Position numbers and translations under genes: made by a program
Notes under the pieces: model-generated
The model's input: only the letters and a program-made list of their open reading frames with translations
What the model was told of the DNA's origin: nothing
The model's database searches: none
From: Spirogloea muscicola
Lineage: Eukaryota; Streptophyta; Zygnematophyceae; Spirogloeales; Spirogloeaceae
Reading direction: 5' to 3'
NCBI GenBank assembly: GCA_009602725.1
Contig: WELB01000091.1
Span: 405,257-462,290 of the forward strand
Length of the DNA stretch: 57,034 nucleotides
Shown here: piece by piece, positions 30,701-43,170 of the stretch
How the letters are laid out: each line of letters starts with the position of its first letter
Position numbering within the stretch: position 1 is the first letter of the stretch

Positions 30701-32375
30701 CATGGCAACTCACACAGCCTGAGGTGCATCTAGATACTACTCCCAGAAGATAACACCTAATTTGGGCCCTGTCTCCATGTTTTCTACATTACCCATAAAC
30801 CAAAATTTACTAGTAAGCCAACTTGGGTTTTGGGGTTTAGGTTTTAGGTGTTACAACAGCAGGCTGACAGATGGGCTCAGCAGCTGCGGCAAAGCCAACG
30901 AGGCAAAGCACTCACAGCAGCTCGTTGCCTCCGTCGTCGCTGTCGCCACCCAGCGCGCTAGCATTGCGCAGGGAGCTCGGCCGCGCAGCCAGGTACTGGT
31001 CCCACCCGGAGTTGAGGAGTGGCTCCTGCGCTCTTGCTGCCGCTGCGGAGCCCTCACTCTCGTCACGTAGAGCCTTGTTATCGGTAGCGGTGGCGGCGGA
31101 CCTCAGCCTCCTGCGCACGCCGTCTAAACCCCGGCTGCATTCCGGCGGCCATTTGCTGGGCCGCAGCACCTCCCGCTGCTCCCACACCCCCGCCTCGTTG
31201 CATGGGAACCACTGCCTGCAGCAGTTGGCACAAGGAATTGATTTAAGATCAAGCAATGAGGAGCGCAAAGCAGAGCTTGACTCCGTTGCCATATACCTGG
31301 CCGGCCAGCCAAGCTGCCAGTGAAGGCCGGATGCATAAGGATGCAGGCCTTCTAAGGTCCAGGATCATGGGACTACATTAAGGCCCATAAAGTTAGAAGA
31401 ATAGATAAACATGATCCTCTTATGGTTTGTGTGCTTGTACACAAGCTTTTGCTTCGCAAATAGTGTCTAGCAATCATCTCAGACAATAGAGTTTCTTGAG
31501 AGCTCATGAATTGTCCAACGGGATAGGTTCCAGAATATCAGCATTCAGGCCCAAATGCCTAATCAAGGCTTAAGGGTTCGAGAGGGTGCAGCCGGGTGTG
31601 GCCAGGGAGAGCCGACCGCAGGAGGCCGTTGGTGCCGCAGCCGACGAGCGCAGGCAGCAGCTGGGCGCCCTCGTCGGACTGGCAGGCGATGCGAGCCCAC
31701 ACCAGCGCCACGTCGCCGGCGGCGCCCTGCCCGCGCTCGAACCACCAGACCTGCCAGTTCTCGCGCCGGCGCCTTCACGTATTGACAATCCATATTGTAA
31801 ACCAGCAAGACGAGGAACTCCAGCATAAGAAAACGGAATGTATTGATAGAGTAACAACTATTGATTGGTTGGTTCTGCTGACCATCCATGGCCTCCTTGC
31901 AGTGGAGGACTTCAAGTTGACCAAAAAACTTCTTACCTCAGGGCTCGAAGCCTGGGTCTCCAGAACGGCTCGCCGGAACCCATTGCCGGAACGGCCTCTG
32001 GCTTCGCGGTTTTGCAGCAGCCGCAGCAGCGGCAGCGGCGGCGCAGCAGCGCTGTCGTGCCCTGGCGGCGGCGCGGCGGCGTCGCCGCCGTCATCCTCCC
32101 GGCCGCCGATAGCCTGCCGGCAGCAGTGGTGTTTAAGCTTTTGGGTTTTGGGTTTAGTGGCTGAGGTGACTCGCAGCCACCGGTGACAGCGGCGGCGGCA
32201 CAGCGGCAGCAAGCGCCACAACCATCACCTCGCCGTCACCGCCGCTGTTACTGACGACGCCACCACTGGCGTTCCTGCCGCCGCCTCCGCCACTGCCGCG
32301 GGGCAGCCGGAAGTAGCGGTTGCGGGCTTCGTCGAAGTAGAACCCCGGAAGCTCCAGTCGTCCGGCAGCGGCCAT
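27770..32375 (-). CDS. DCAF4-like WD40 protein (predicted CUL4-DDB1 substrate receptor)
   Basis: Exon-sized pieces on the minus strand follow DCAF4 order. The N-terminus MAAAGRLELPGFYFDEARNR with YFRLP (about 32375-32170) is the DCAF4 hallmark. Then come LLRLLQNREARG (about 32130-31938, clear gtaag donor), WWFERGQGAAGDVALVWARI (31790-31580), QWFPCNEAGVW (about 31225) and FRLEVRPPG...SSIWTCEVQ (30410-30235). WD40 blades follow: GTSGGAQLVDLATKGTRALC (30070-29968), GNVVLNGFRNGVISTIDLR (29660-29530), DDSYLVSSSMDGSV (28900-28825), LLWDRRWSERPVLSYDGHVN (28610-28500; WDRR fits the DDB1-binding WDxR box), GGEDSVVRIWSATSGKLL (28330-28240) and a last exon to 27770 (WTFWLGSSAGLSYMCG). Such proteins recruit substrates for ubiquitylation by CRL4 in the nucleus. 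Several exon borders are approximate, and the 31790-31580 exon is the least like known homologues. The start is the Met just before the PGFY motif. Confidence 0.82.
28408..28455. repeat. 24-bp tandem duplication in a DCAF4-like gene intron
   Basis: The unit gcaatggaggagcaaaccca plus agaa is present twice in a row. Confidence 0.85.
30824..30850 (-). repeat. Telomere-like tract in a DCAF4-like gene intron
   Basis: The plus strand reads gggttttggggtttaggttt. The C-rich strand is in the sense direction of the minus-strand gene. Confidence 0.65.
32141..32158 (-). repeat. Telomere-like tract just upstream of a 3' splice site in the DCAF4-like gene
   Basis: The plus strand reads ttgggttttgggtttag. 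In sense it is C-rich and ends roughly 20 bases before the cag acceptor. Confidence 0.55.
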
Positions 32376-33017
32376 GGCCGACGGAGCCGACGCTGTCGCC
32401 GCCGCCGCCACTGCTTCTGTAACCGCCACCTTTTGTGGGGATGACACAGGCTAACCAACACGGGCAATTCTGGCACTAACGAGGCCAAGTGGAAGTCTTC
32501 CAGTGTCACTGGAAGACCACTGTGGCCAGTATCCACGGCCTTTCAATGGGACTTCACACTGAGACATGGAGGCCCTGCTGACTTGACTGAGACACTCCAC
32601 CTTTCAAAGTGCATAGCTAAGCTTCACATGTCACTGCACATTACAAGCACGCAGTGCATGCGCTGGGCATGTGCGTTATTACTGATATGACCACCATAGA
32701 AGCTGCCATCATTGGAGCCAACCCGAGCTGTTGCAAGGTGGGAGCGTGGGGCCACCTTAGAGGCATGACTGTCAGACCGCCCAGAACAGCTGGCTCCTCG
32801 GCCCTCTCACCTTAGCAGTCCGGTCAGAACAGCAGCTAAAGCTCAAGTTCGCTTCAAACGCAGCCCCTCACTTCCGCCGCAAATAATGGCAGCCATCATC
32901 TGAACTCTTTGCAAAAGAATAATAGGGGCCACAAGGAGCATACAGTACATGCGGTGCTCCTGGAGCTTCAGGTGGGCCGCCAAGAGGACTAAACTCCACA
33001 CTCTAATTGGGAGTATA
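32376..33017. other. Intergenic: DCAF4-like promoter side and RPN2 3' side
   Basis: This lies between two minus-strand genes. A short frame continues upstream of the DCAF4-like Met (32447) but has no family support. No other feature was seen. Confidence 0.45.
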
Positions 33018-36000
33018 TTAGAAGGGCTCAGGGGGCGGAACGGCATCCTCAATGTCCTCCTGGGCGACTGCGGAGGGGCCGCTGCCATTGTCATTGGCGG
33101 CAGGCGGCGGGGGAGTGACATTCGCTGGCGCCGCAGATGAGATGATCTCCTGGGGCTCGCCAGGGGTGAGGTCGTGCAGCATCACGAAGCCTGACGGCAC
33201 CTTCTTGAGTGGCAAGTAGCGCCCGTGCGGATAGAACTTGATGAATGGCTCCTGCGCTGGCAACACACGCGCCGGATTGGAGAGCGTCTCCGAGGTGTGC
33301 TCAGCAGTAGTCACCGGGCCTGACCTCTTGAGCTTAGGTGGGGGCCCCTCCCGCGCCGGCGGGCCATCCCGCGCCGGCACCGTTGCCGTTGCCTCGACCT
33401 GCCAATCCGGCACCTGAATGTCAGTTTGCACGTGATGTCCAAACCTCATCTGTGTAGCTCAACCAATCAGTGATGTCTTTATACGAGACTTCTAACATCG
33501 TACTCTCAGATTCCAAACAGTAAGATACTTCTATGACCTCACTTGCCCTGACTGATCGACAATACTCAAGCCACAATCTTCAGGTCAGCGGTAGAGTCCA
33601 CCAGGAGCATGGCTGGCCTGTCATGAGCATGAGCTTCTATTTTGATGCCAGATGTAAGTGTCAGAAGCTGCCACCTATCTGTTGAGGTGCTACTCGCCAG
33701 GAGCCTTCAGGCCTGGGGTGATAAGTGAAAGGACCCCATACCTCCATGTCATCGCTCTTCGCGTCCTTGGCGCTATCAGCGCCAGCGCCAAGGAGGTGGT
33801 CGTTTGTCACGTCCTTGGCCTCCATGTTGTGCTTAGCAGCATAGGCGGCTTTGGCAGCGTCTGAAGCGGCCTTCTGCCGAGCAATGGCTGCGGCCCGCCA
33901 CCTCTCCCGCTCCTCCTTCTTGGCCGCTGCCTTGGCCTCAGCGTCCTTCTTGGCCTTGGCCTTGTGGCGGGCAGCCGTGGAGAGAATCGCTGCTGGCATC
34001 TTGGTTGCTGCCGTCGATGTAGGGGCTGCTGCAGGTGGAGGGTATCTGAAAACCGATGGCCTCACGTCCGACAGGAACTCAAATTTGGGAAGCTGGCAGA
34101 TACGAATCATTGTCAGCATTTGCCAGCTTATGAAAGCTGACCTGAAAAGTTGCTCCCAATTTGGCCTGCTTAAGTATGAAATCCAATATTTGACAATGTA
34201 AGGGTCTGACAACAACTGGCACTCTGCAAGAAGACTTCTCCTAAATGCGAACATGGAGTTGAATGTGCATAGTACCTCCATGTCCGCGTTCAAGCCGATG
34301 AAAGCTGTTGGGGCAAAGGCAAGGCTGATGAAGTATATAAGTGGGTACCAGTACCAGAATTGAGTAAACACGGCCATGCCCACAATGGCAGTTATTCGGT
34401 CATGGCCTGTCCGCGACCGGAGGCTGACTACAACATTTCGCCCACCGGCATCCAAGATTCCCGTGGCCAGGATTGCGCCCATTTTGCTCATTGTGTCTTC
34501 ATGCTTGTCTTGAATAATCTTCTCCAGCTGACGCCTGCAAGCACATAGAGGATGTTGTATGTAAGCTGGAGCATTGCAAGTGACTGCCTGCTTGCTAAGT
34601 GCTACACTGAAGGCGTTTTCCAATATACCTGAAGTGTCCAACACGAGGCTCACGGGCCTCCGTGCTTTGCTGCAAGATGATGGCCATGGCAATGAGGGCT
34701 CCCTGTCGAACAAAGTCTGTCGTGTCCAAGGTGAGAGGCTCCAGGAGGTCCACAGCTTCTGGCAAGGCAGTTCCCGCGCATGAGATGCCAACGGCCATGG
34801 CCGCACCGTACCTCACATGCGGGTTGTACGACTCAGAGAGCAGTGATACAATCCGAGGTGTCTGTGGAACAGGGATATAAAAGCAAGACACTATCAGTAT
34901 AGGGTGATGCTTGAGAGGCTCGTCAACACCTTAATCTCAAAACAGTCTCACAGAAGCACAGAGCACAGAGCCGACTGAGACGCAGCAGTGCATTTTTACA
35001 GTGCATGGACCTTATAAGGCACGCAATACTTGTCAGCGTCTGACATTGTGCACGAGTTGCAAGTGTATTACAGTGCATGGACCTTATATGGCACGCAATA
35101 CTTGTCAGCGTCTGACATTGTACACGAGTTGCAAGTGTACCTGCTCAGGCTGGGCACAGAGGACGAAGCCAAGCGAAAGGACAGCGGCCCTCCGCACGTC
35201 ATCACTGACGTCCGAGACGGCAAAGTGCAACAGCCGACGAATGGCGCTATTATTGGCCGTACCTCGGTAGGCCATACCCAGGGCATACATGCCGCCATAT
35301 CGCAAAATCGGATCTTGGTCCCGTGTCATCTGCTCAATCAGAGTGTCTGCTTCCTCCTCCCTACCGTATACCACAAGAGCAATTCCCAGAGCCAGTCCCC
35401 TGCCCACAATGTTTGCCACTTAGAGAGCAGTAAGATTGAGGCATATTCATGCAAATAATCTCATGTATGCAGTTCTTAGCTTTCGCACAGCTTATTTACA
35501 ATGTGGGATACGGGCTTGCGTCTACTGCGTACGGAACTTGCCTTTGTATAATGCAAGGGGAAGTGTACTGAGGTGAGCTCAGAGCAGTGGCAGATGTCTC
35601 CAGCAGATATGCAATTTGTGATGGCCAAGACAACACCAACAACACCCAGGGCGATGTACCTGATGATCTTCTCGTGCGTAGTGTCGTGGGCATAGGCCAG
35701 CATCTCTCCAGCACGTTCGCTTGCGGTGCCAACCATGAGAAGCCCCATGGCGATGCCCGCCGCCTCGCCAGCCACCGCACTGTCCGTGTACAGGACTTGC
35801 TTGACGTCCTCGTATACCTCATCGTCTGCTGTACCCATTGCTGCGAGACCAAGACCCAGGCAGGCGCCGTGCTGTGTGACCTGCAGTCAGATGAGGATCT
35901 GGGAAACTAACTGAGACCTCAGCACACTAAGTAACGGGTGCATTGCCATTTGGTGACCTGATGTAAGACCACTATCCGCAACAAAAGATTGGACATATTC

Positions 36001-39000
36001 TGAGAATGGCACACAACGACGAATCCCTGAATTACTACTGAGGTAATTCTTTGACTTGCAAGCCAATGGACAAGTCGAGACTTCTGCTTTGATTGCTGGA
36101 TCAGAGTGACATATGAATCAGCAACATCTATTCTCCCTTGTCAACGACAGCGTGATCCTTCTCCTGAGCGCACCTCGTTGCTCGTGTTCCGCAGGCTCTC
36201 CAGAAGGAACTGCTTGATGCCCTCCCCGTGGTTGGCATGGATGAGGCCCAGCGCATACAGCGCCCCACCTTCCGAGTATGGGCTGCCACTAGCGCCATTC
36301 TGCGGGAGGTAGGGCGCCATCAACGACCGCCCCTGCTGCAAGTGCCCCCTGTGGATCACTCCCAGACCAGCTGTCGCGCAGAACTTTGCCCAGTTGGTCG
36401 CCCGACTTAACCAATCCTGCACTCAAGCAAGCACTTAATTAATTACGGCATCACCTCAGAGACTTCTTTAGAAGGCTGATCCTGATGCAATGTACAGTCC
36501 AACCATGCACAAGCCTGGGCAAGAGGCCAAGCACTCACCAGATTATCACGCAAGAACGTGTCTACTGTAGTGCCTGCATGTACTATAGCGTTGGCAAAGA
36601 TGGTGGCGCTGTGGCACACAATATTTCTCATTTCAACCGCTTGCTTGGTGTTGGTGAGGATGAGCAGATCCGCTCTACAATTGCGTCACAATATTGTGTC
36701 AGCATGGTAAGTGACAGCATGCTCAATGTGTGACAATATCGATGCAATTGGCAGCTTGTTATCATACCTGAGCAAGCTAGAGCATACTCACGAACAGACT
36801 TAGAGGTCCAATATCACCCGCCAACTGTGAGCACATTCATACTCACTTATGATTGTTTGTGGCTTGATCACAAGAAGTACATTCTGCCTTGGACAGTATT
36901 TGTGACATCGTCAGGTGCTCACTTATTATGGCTGTACAGGAATTGCAGGACGAGGCTGATGGGTGTATCGCCAGAGAGAATCGCCTTGAGCTTTGCCATG
37001 CGCTCAACATATGTTGGCGACTCCTCCTGCTCCATGTCCACGCTGGTGGAAGCAGGGGCCGTGCTACCAGTGTTGGAGGTGGTGGGTGCAGGCTCTGCGG
37101 CACTTGCCGCAGGTGGCTCCGTGGCCTCCGTAGCCGTCATTGTCGACTCATCAGTGGCTGCAGGAGGCTCGGTTGCAGCTCTCACAGCTGCAGCTGCGTC
37201 CTCGGTAACCGCCAGGTTGGATGCATCCAGATGCTGTCGTCTGCTGTCACGACCGGCCTCGTCTGTGTCCATGGCCACTGGCTCTTCGGCCTCAGCTTCG
37301 GCTGCCGATGCTTCGGGGGCCTCGATTGGAGCGGGAGAAGGGCCAGGCCCACTTGGGGCAGCAGAACGGGGATTTGGTAGGCGATCCCGCACATTAAGGA
37401 GGAATTGCTGAAACTCGTTCTCAAAAAGATCGAATGCAACCTGGTATGCCATCAGCGTATCCTCCTACATAGACACATTAAAAGCATAAGCGTAAGTCAA
37501 ATAATTGACAAATACAAAAGCTTCCAGCAGACAGAGCAGATGTAAAGTACACTCGGTAAGGATATTTCGTATTATGCACAGTGCGACGAAGTCAGGTGCT
37601 GGAATGCGGAGGTGACTTGATAAAGCTGACCAAATTATTTAAGTTATTAAGCCAGCCACTTATAGCCCTTATAGCACTTATACCGCCAGCCATGACTAGA
37701 TTGCCTACACATTCACAGGGAAGGGACCCAAATTCCATGAGGAAGTACCAGACTTCCTTGCAGAAGATTGTCGAGAATCGACGCGACGGCAGCTGAGTCG
37801 TCGAGGAACATGAGGCACTGGCAGATGTTGACATAGTCGGGCGTGTGGGACTGCTGGTACAGCTTGACCAGCATGCGGAGGACCTGCGCAGCCTCTCCCA
37901 AAGGCATGTGTGTGAGACATCAAGCCTGCATGCGGCGACGGCTCATCCTAAGACAACCAAGCTACACCACATTAAGACTAAATAATGACCAGAGTCGATT
38001 CACTTGACTCAACCTTATGTCGAAATTCCCGCCGCTTGACGAGGTCCTGGGAAACGCGGAGGCAGTAGGAGAGCATGGCGGACACATCATCGCTCCGTAG
38101 GATGGCCTCTTCTAGCTTGTCCAAGCGCCGGCACTCGAGGGCGATGCCTGCTGCCTGGTGGAACTGGCCATCATCCATGCACCTGCATGCAACACGAAAC
38201 CTCTGTATAGCATCTTCTACATCTCATCTGGTAGTCCAGCATCTTATCTAGAAGGCCAGACACTAGGCGATCCTATGACAGGTTATGATGGCGCAGAGAA
38301 GCAGAATGCTTGCAACCGCCAGAAGGTCATCCCGGCGACCTGTCTAGCATCTTCTCCACGATGGCCACGAGGCGGGAGTCCGCAGGCGGCGCCTCCTCCG
38401 CAGACTCCGACGCCTTGACGCTCTGGCTGATGTACTCGTCGATGCACTTTGCTGCAAAGCACTCAATGATGGTAACAAGCCCTCATCAATAGCAGCCATG
38501 GCCTGCCGTGCACGAGTCGTGTCTTGTGACTGATCATCAGCCTGCACGGCTGAGGCGAACAAAAGATGAGCATAACGACGACGGCAGGCGCCTCACCAAC
38601 GAGCGTCTGGACATACTCGGAGCCGTCGGCGACGTCAAAGAGCGCGCCGGCGCCCAGGGCGTAGGTGAGGGAGTCGTCGAGCTCGCCGAGGTGGTAGAAC
38701 ACCTGCGGCCGCCGTCAGCGGCGCCCGCTCCGCCGTCGGGCTGAGAGCGCTGCTTGACGTCGCGTTGCCACCAACGAGCATGACGGCCGGTGCAGCACGA
38801 TCAACCGGCTATGACGACCACCGGCTGGACAAAAATCGCAACAAAGCGCCGCCGAGAATCGAACTCTGCTCTTGTAAGAGGGAGAGCTCTAACCTTGGAG
38901 GCCAGCAGCGCTGCGAGGTCCCGCCGCTCGAAGCTCTCGTCCTCGTACAGGCTCTCGCTGCGCGCGCCGAGGGCTGGGCGGTCAGGGCTGGCCGGCGAGG

Positions 39001-39271
39001 CCTCGCTCTGACGCTCGCCAGACAGACGAGCGGCGGAGCGAAGCCTCGTCAACGGCGACGGGAGTCCAGCCGCCATCCGCGGCGGGCGCGACGGCGGCGG
39101 CGGCGGCGGGGGAGGCGGCGAAGGAGCGCACATGCTGGAGATGTTGGCGGAGATCTCGGCCCAGAACTGGTCCGCGAGGCCGTCGAGGCTCTTGAGCGCG
39201 TGCACCTTGAGCGCGTCCTGCTCCTCGTCCAGCATGGCCAGCAGGCCGCTGGCGCTGCTGACGACCGTCAT
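33018..39271 (-). CDS. RPN2: 26S proteasome non-ATPase regulatory subunit RPN2 (PSMD1)
   Basis: Fifteen exons on the minus strand follow plant RPN2 throughout: about 39271-39132, 38957-38894, 38702-38597, 38456-38340, 38182-38014, 37883-37749, 37464-36923, 36674-36540, 36416-36174, 35880-35660, 35419-35141, 34861-34629, 34534-34276, 34092-33742 and 33413-33018. Landmarks: [94 protein letters not shown], and the PC repeats with [97 protein letters not shown] and [31 protein letters not shown], a Lys/Ala-rich linker and [20 protein letters not shown] follow. RPN2 is the largest scaffold of the proteasome base and helps position RPN13. The GC-rich intron 1 (39131-38958) reads open and would add a false Pro-rich insert; splicing restores the expected IESLYED. 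The low-complexity Ala/Glu/Pro segment in exon 7 is longer than I expect. Confidence 0.96.
38845..38894 (-). pseudogene. tRNA-like remnant across the 5' splice site of RPN2 intron 2
   Basis: On the minus strand ggttagagc (D-arm 3' half) is followed after 21 bases by gttcgattc within gag-ttcgatt-ctc (T arm) and then ggcggcgct. The spacing is about 5 bases shorter than in an intact tRNA. The ggcggcgct end can pair with agcgctg inside the preceding RPN2 exon, which may be chance. The GT of the splice donor is the gt of ggttagagc. No intact cloverleaf forms. Confidence 0.35.
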
Positions 39272-39354
39272 GGCGGCCGCCGCCGCCGCCGCCGTCGCCC
39301 GGCCGCAGCCGCCGCCGGGGGCAGAGCCGCGCGGAGGAGCGCGCGGCGCGCGGC

Positions 39355-39390
39355 GTTAGGGTTTAGGACAGCTTCGAGGTTTAGGGTAGG
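39355..39390 (-). repeat. Telomere-like tract upstream of RPN2
   Basis: The plus strand has gttagggtttagg and aggtttagggtagggg within 90 bases of the RPN2 start codon. The C-rich strand is in the RPN2 sense direction. Confidence 0.65.
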
Positions 39391-39794
39391 GGATGGGTTT
39401 GTCCCGCCAGCAACCCGTCCCATTGGGAGACCGCGTCACCTGGGGCGTTGGGAAGACGGAGCACCTTCCAGAGAGAAGGCGCGCGGTGCGCATGACATTG
39501 AAAGGGAGGCCAATTGTAGCCTTACAAATGTCCTGATACGGGGTGATGAGCTAGCTAATTGGGACACTAAATATCCCCGAGTGAGCACATGCATATCTGA
39601 CAAGCTAAGCTGAGGAGCCAAACTACCACCACGGAAGCCATTAGCCTGGGCTAATGCACGCCCAGCACGCTGGTGTATCGCAAGTGCCTTGGAGCGCTGC
39701 AGACTCAATGATAGCCGCATTCTATAGCATGCAACGATGGCTTGCGAGACGCTAGAATGGCCTAAGCTACCCGGCCGACTACGTCGGCGGGCAT

Positions 39795-40440
39795 CATCCA
39801 GAAAGAAGAAGTGGCTCTGCCAATGGGGCAAGGAAGAAAGGAAAGGTGGCGATGGCTGTGACAGGCCAGCCCAACAGAACGGACAAGCACCCGGTGGCCA
39901 CATGAGTCGCTAAGTGCTTTAGCGCAGTTCTCACAGCCATTGCTGTCAATACGGAAGAGCTTGTTTCTCTTCTGGCCTCTTCGAACTTTGTTCATTCCAT
40001 TTTCTGGGCTGATCACTCACAGCCATCGCCCTCTATCGGAAGAGCTCACTTCTTCTACTGGAAGCGTTTGGGGCTCGGTGGCTTGTCCATTAGCAGCGGA
40101 CGGGCAGTGTCTCATGGCAGGGGCAGCAAGGAAAGCAGCCAATAACTAGTTAGTGCCGCAGACGCCACGTTTGCTCTTCGGCGTGTGTATTGCGCTGCAG
40201 CGAAGCCAAGCGTTTGCCTTGCATCTATGTGTGTGTTCCTGGCTGCTGCCTCGGGCTTTCAACACGACAATAGCCATCCATGGTAGTTACTTGCTTTGCT
40301 TCCTGAGGAGATTGCACTTTAGCCAATTTGAACCTTGTCCGTCCTTTTGGGCTGGCCTTCTGGCCTTTCACAGCCATCACCTCTATGAGTAAGGTTTCTC
40401 CTTCTCTTCTGGTTTGGGGGAGGCCCTCTTGGCCTCCCCT
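39795..40440. repeat. Three copies of the dispersed ~90-bp repeat family
   Basis: Plus copy 39795-39900 contains gcgatggctgtgacaggccag. Minus copies are at 39955-40065 (cttcgaactttgttcattcc) and 40325-40440 (gggctggccttctggccttt, cacagccatcacctctat). The consensus is described under 50251-52910. Confidence 0.7.
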
Positions 40441-40890
40441 TAGACATAGCACACTGTGATGCAAGGATGCCTCTGCGCAACTGCCGCCACGTATGGCGCA
40501 GTGTAGCCCACCGAGGCGGCGTCGCCACCGCCACCGTTGCCGCCACTGCCGCTGGTCCCCCCTGCCTCGCATGACAGGCCTTGGCGCACAGCGGCCACCA
40601 CGATGCACGCTCTCGGAGCCGGCTGAGGCCCGGAAGCAGAGCCAGAGCTCGCACTACGCCACTTGGTGACAGGCCTCGGCCCCGTTTTGGGCACAGAAAA
40701 AGGCCAGCCATGCTCTGTCGACCACAAGGTCTGCCTCGTCGATCAGCGAGAGCCCTCGAGGGAGCTTTTTGCCGCTACTCCACGCAGCTGCATTGGCAGA
40801 AGCCACTGACAGCAGGTGGCAGTCCCGTGATGCCGGGCGGCATGCACAAATCAGCGCAGGGGATCATAAGGAGCCACAAGGCAGCAGCTC

Positions 40891-43170
40891 TCAGGTCTTG
40901 GACCTGCTCCGCGTGGTCACGCCGGTGGCCGGACTATCTGGTAGCTCCTCGTTGGTAGCCAGCGAGAAGAACTGGAGTCGCTTCCGCAGCCGCCTGTGTT
41001 GGTGGGGGGGCCCCCACGGCGTCGTTGCCTGCTGGCTGCCGCCACCATCCCTCTCTTCAGCGGCCTCGGCGTCATCTTCGATCTCGTCAGCACGCACAGC
41101 AGCCCTTGCCCGAGTCCTCTGCCACCGCACCCGCACGAGGTCGTCGTCGTCCGAGTCCTCCGAGTTGTTGCCGGCGCTGGGGCTCCCGCTTAGCCAGGCC
41201 AAATTGCGGTCGCTAAAAGCCGCTCCGCCCACTGTCGCCGCCAGCTTGGGGTCTGCGCCAGCCTTGAGGCCTGTCAGGGCCTTGGCGCACATCTCATCGC
41301 CCATCGATAAGGGCTCCTGCATCGTTGTGGCTGTGGTGGCAATGTCACCACGCTCCCGCGTCGGGTTGGTGCCAAACGCCCAAAGCCGCGCGCTCTGTGC
41401 CAGGTCTGGCAGCTTGGCTGGCGAGCAAGAGGCGCTCCGAGTCCTGGTGGCCCTGCCGACAGCAGGCGTGCTCCTCCCGAGGACAAGGACGCCGCCTGAC
41501 GGCTCGACGCCGCCACTCCCATCGTCCTCTGCGGACGAGGCCGCGATGCGGATCGCCTCAATCTCCCGCCGGAACTCCTCGCGGCACGCCTCCAGGTCCT
41601 TGCGCACGCGCTGCAGCTCCAGCTCTTTGCGCGCTATGTCCTCCGACTTCTCAGCGAGGCCAGAGCGCCGCTGTGCGCGCAGCAGCAGGAGCTCCTCCCA
41701 CATGGACTGCGCCTCCGCCGCTGCCACGCCTTCTCGCTCACGCGACTCGCACAGCTCCAGCACCAGGTGGCTGCAGTGAAACACAATCTTCAGGTTGGCT
41801 GCTCCATCTGGTGTAGGAAAGCCTAAAGTGGACTCTATATCTAAAATGTGTAGGACTTGATGACCGAAAGCTGTCAATAAGGTCAGAGTGCCTCAAGAAG
41901 AGGCGGATTGCAATGGAGCAATAATGAGGTGCAAGGAACTCGAGACAAATCGCCTGAGATATGCTATAAGTATCTGAACTGAAAATTTCCTTGTACTCGT
42001 TGGCCCAGTGCCGGCAATGCTGCGAGCTGATAACACTTGAACAGCAGGGCTATCTGGCAGCTGCAGCCGAGGCTGGCATTGACATTCTGACATTGAGCTG
42101 CAGCCACTTGCAGGCCGCTGACAGCCATGGCCCTGGCAGTGACTTGAGGAGCCCCAGGCGGCATCAAGTGCTGGCAGAACCTGCCTATGCAAGCAGCGCA
42201 CTACCTGGAAGGGTTTCTCAAGGCTCACCTGGACCTCACTGCCAGGTCCTGGACTTCACGCCGGAGCTGTCGGAGCTCATCCTCCCGCTGCGCTTCACGT
42301 TGAAGGAGGGCCGCCTCCCGAGCTGCCGCCGAGGCCCTGAGGCCCTCACAGCTGGCGTGCTCGTCCGCGGTGGCCTGTAGGGACTGCACATGGCTCCGTG
42401 CCGCCGCGAGCTCCATGGCAAGCGCGTCGCGCTCCACATAGAGGGCCTCCAGGCCAGGACTCGCCTCCTGCTCAGCCTCATCCTCCGCCTTCGCCGCTGC
42501 GGCCACCATTGGATACGACAGCGGCTCGGCCGACGTCTGCGAGCCCTGCGGCAAGAAGGAGTGAGCTCTTCCAAATGGGGCGGGGGCTGTGAATGGCCAG
42601 CCCAGATAAATACAATGAGGTCCAAAGGGCCGAAAGGCGCCAGCTTAAAAGTCATCATACCATTATTGTTAGAAATTGCTTCCTTGGTATCAGCTGAGCG
42701 CAAGGGAATGGCCTCTATGCGACGAAGAAAGGGGCGTAATGTCATAGGTTTGTTTGGAGTACTACAGCCTCTAGCAGATTGTTTTAGAATGAAGATAAAA
42801 GAATCACACCTGCGGCAAGCTCTTCGCAATCGAGCTCCTGGCATCGGTGGCGGCAGCGGTGGCCACGGCAGGGGTGCTGCCAGGCTGCGGCTCCCGCAGC
42901 GGCGCCTCGAGCCGCCCGCTGCCGCCATCGACGAGGCTGAGGTCCTCGCCGCCACCCTGCGAAGGTGTAGGCGGCGGCAGCGGCGGCGGCGGCACGCGGC
43001 CAAGGAGGAGGTCCCGCTGGGAGGCTGCGATGGCGGCGGCGAGCCCCGTGCAGTCGTGGAAGCCAAAGGTGAGGCCGAAGACGGACTTGCCGCAGCCTTC
43101 GCAGGTGACGAAGGACGAGCCGGCCCGGCCGCCGCCGCCGGCGGCGCCGGCGCCGGCGCCGGCAGCGGCC
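40891..43170 (-). CDS. Coiled-coil protein with an N-terminal Cys/His motif, 5' end in the gap, function unknown
   Basis: At least three exons: from the gap edge to 42810, 42545-42229 and 41770-40891. The first begins with Gly/Ala repeats and [20 protein letters not shown] (two CxxC-type cysteines, then H and C, possibly a zinc-binding unit), followed by [12 protein letters not shown] and a Pro-rich stretch. The second is strongly helical ([40 protein letters not shown]). The third continues the coiled coil ([38 protein letters not shown]) and ends in a polar, acidic, Ser/Arg-rich tail ([11 protein letters not shown]). An exon between 42229 and 41770 may have been missed. I do not recognise the family; the length of helical sequence suggests a structural or scaffold role. 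Its 5' end faces the HPPK-DHPS gene across the 850-N gap. Confidence 0.65.
42555..42640 (+). repeat. Copy of the dispersed ~90-bp repeat in an intron of the coiled-coil gene
   Basis: It contains ggggctgtgaatggccagcc, then aggtccaaagggccgaaagg, matching the consensus in order. Confidence 0.65.

Larger units (their letters stand above)
39272..40890. other. Repeat-bearing intergenic region
   Basis: RPN2 promoter side, with a telomere-like tract at 39355-39390, then copies of the dispersed ~90-bp repeat (39795-39900 plus; 39955-40065 and 40325-40440 minus). A minus-strand open stretch at 40450-40740 is GC-rich (SGSGGNGGGGDAASVGYTAP) but matches nothing I know. Confidence 0.5.

Noticed and set aside
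36827-37411. Plus-strand Ser/Ala/Val-rich frame of 194 residues
   Set aside because: Antisense of RPN2 exon 7, which encodes the low-complexity linker and conserved flanks.
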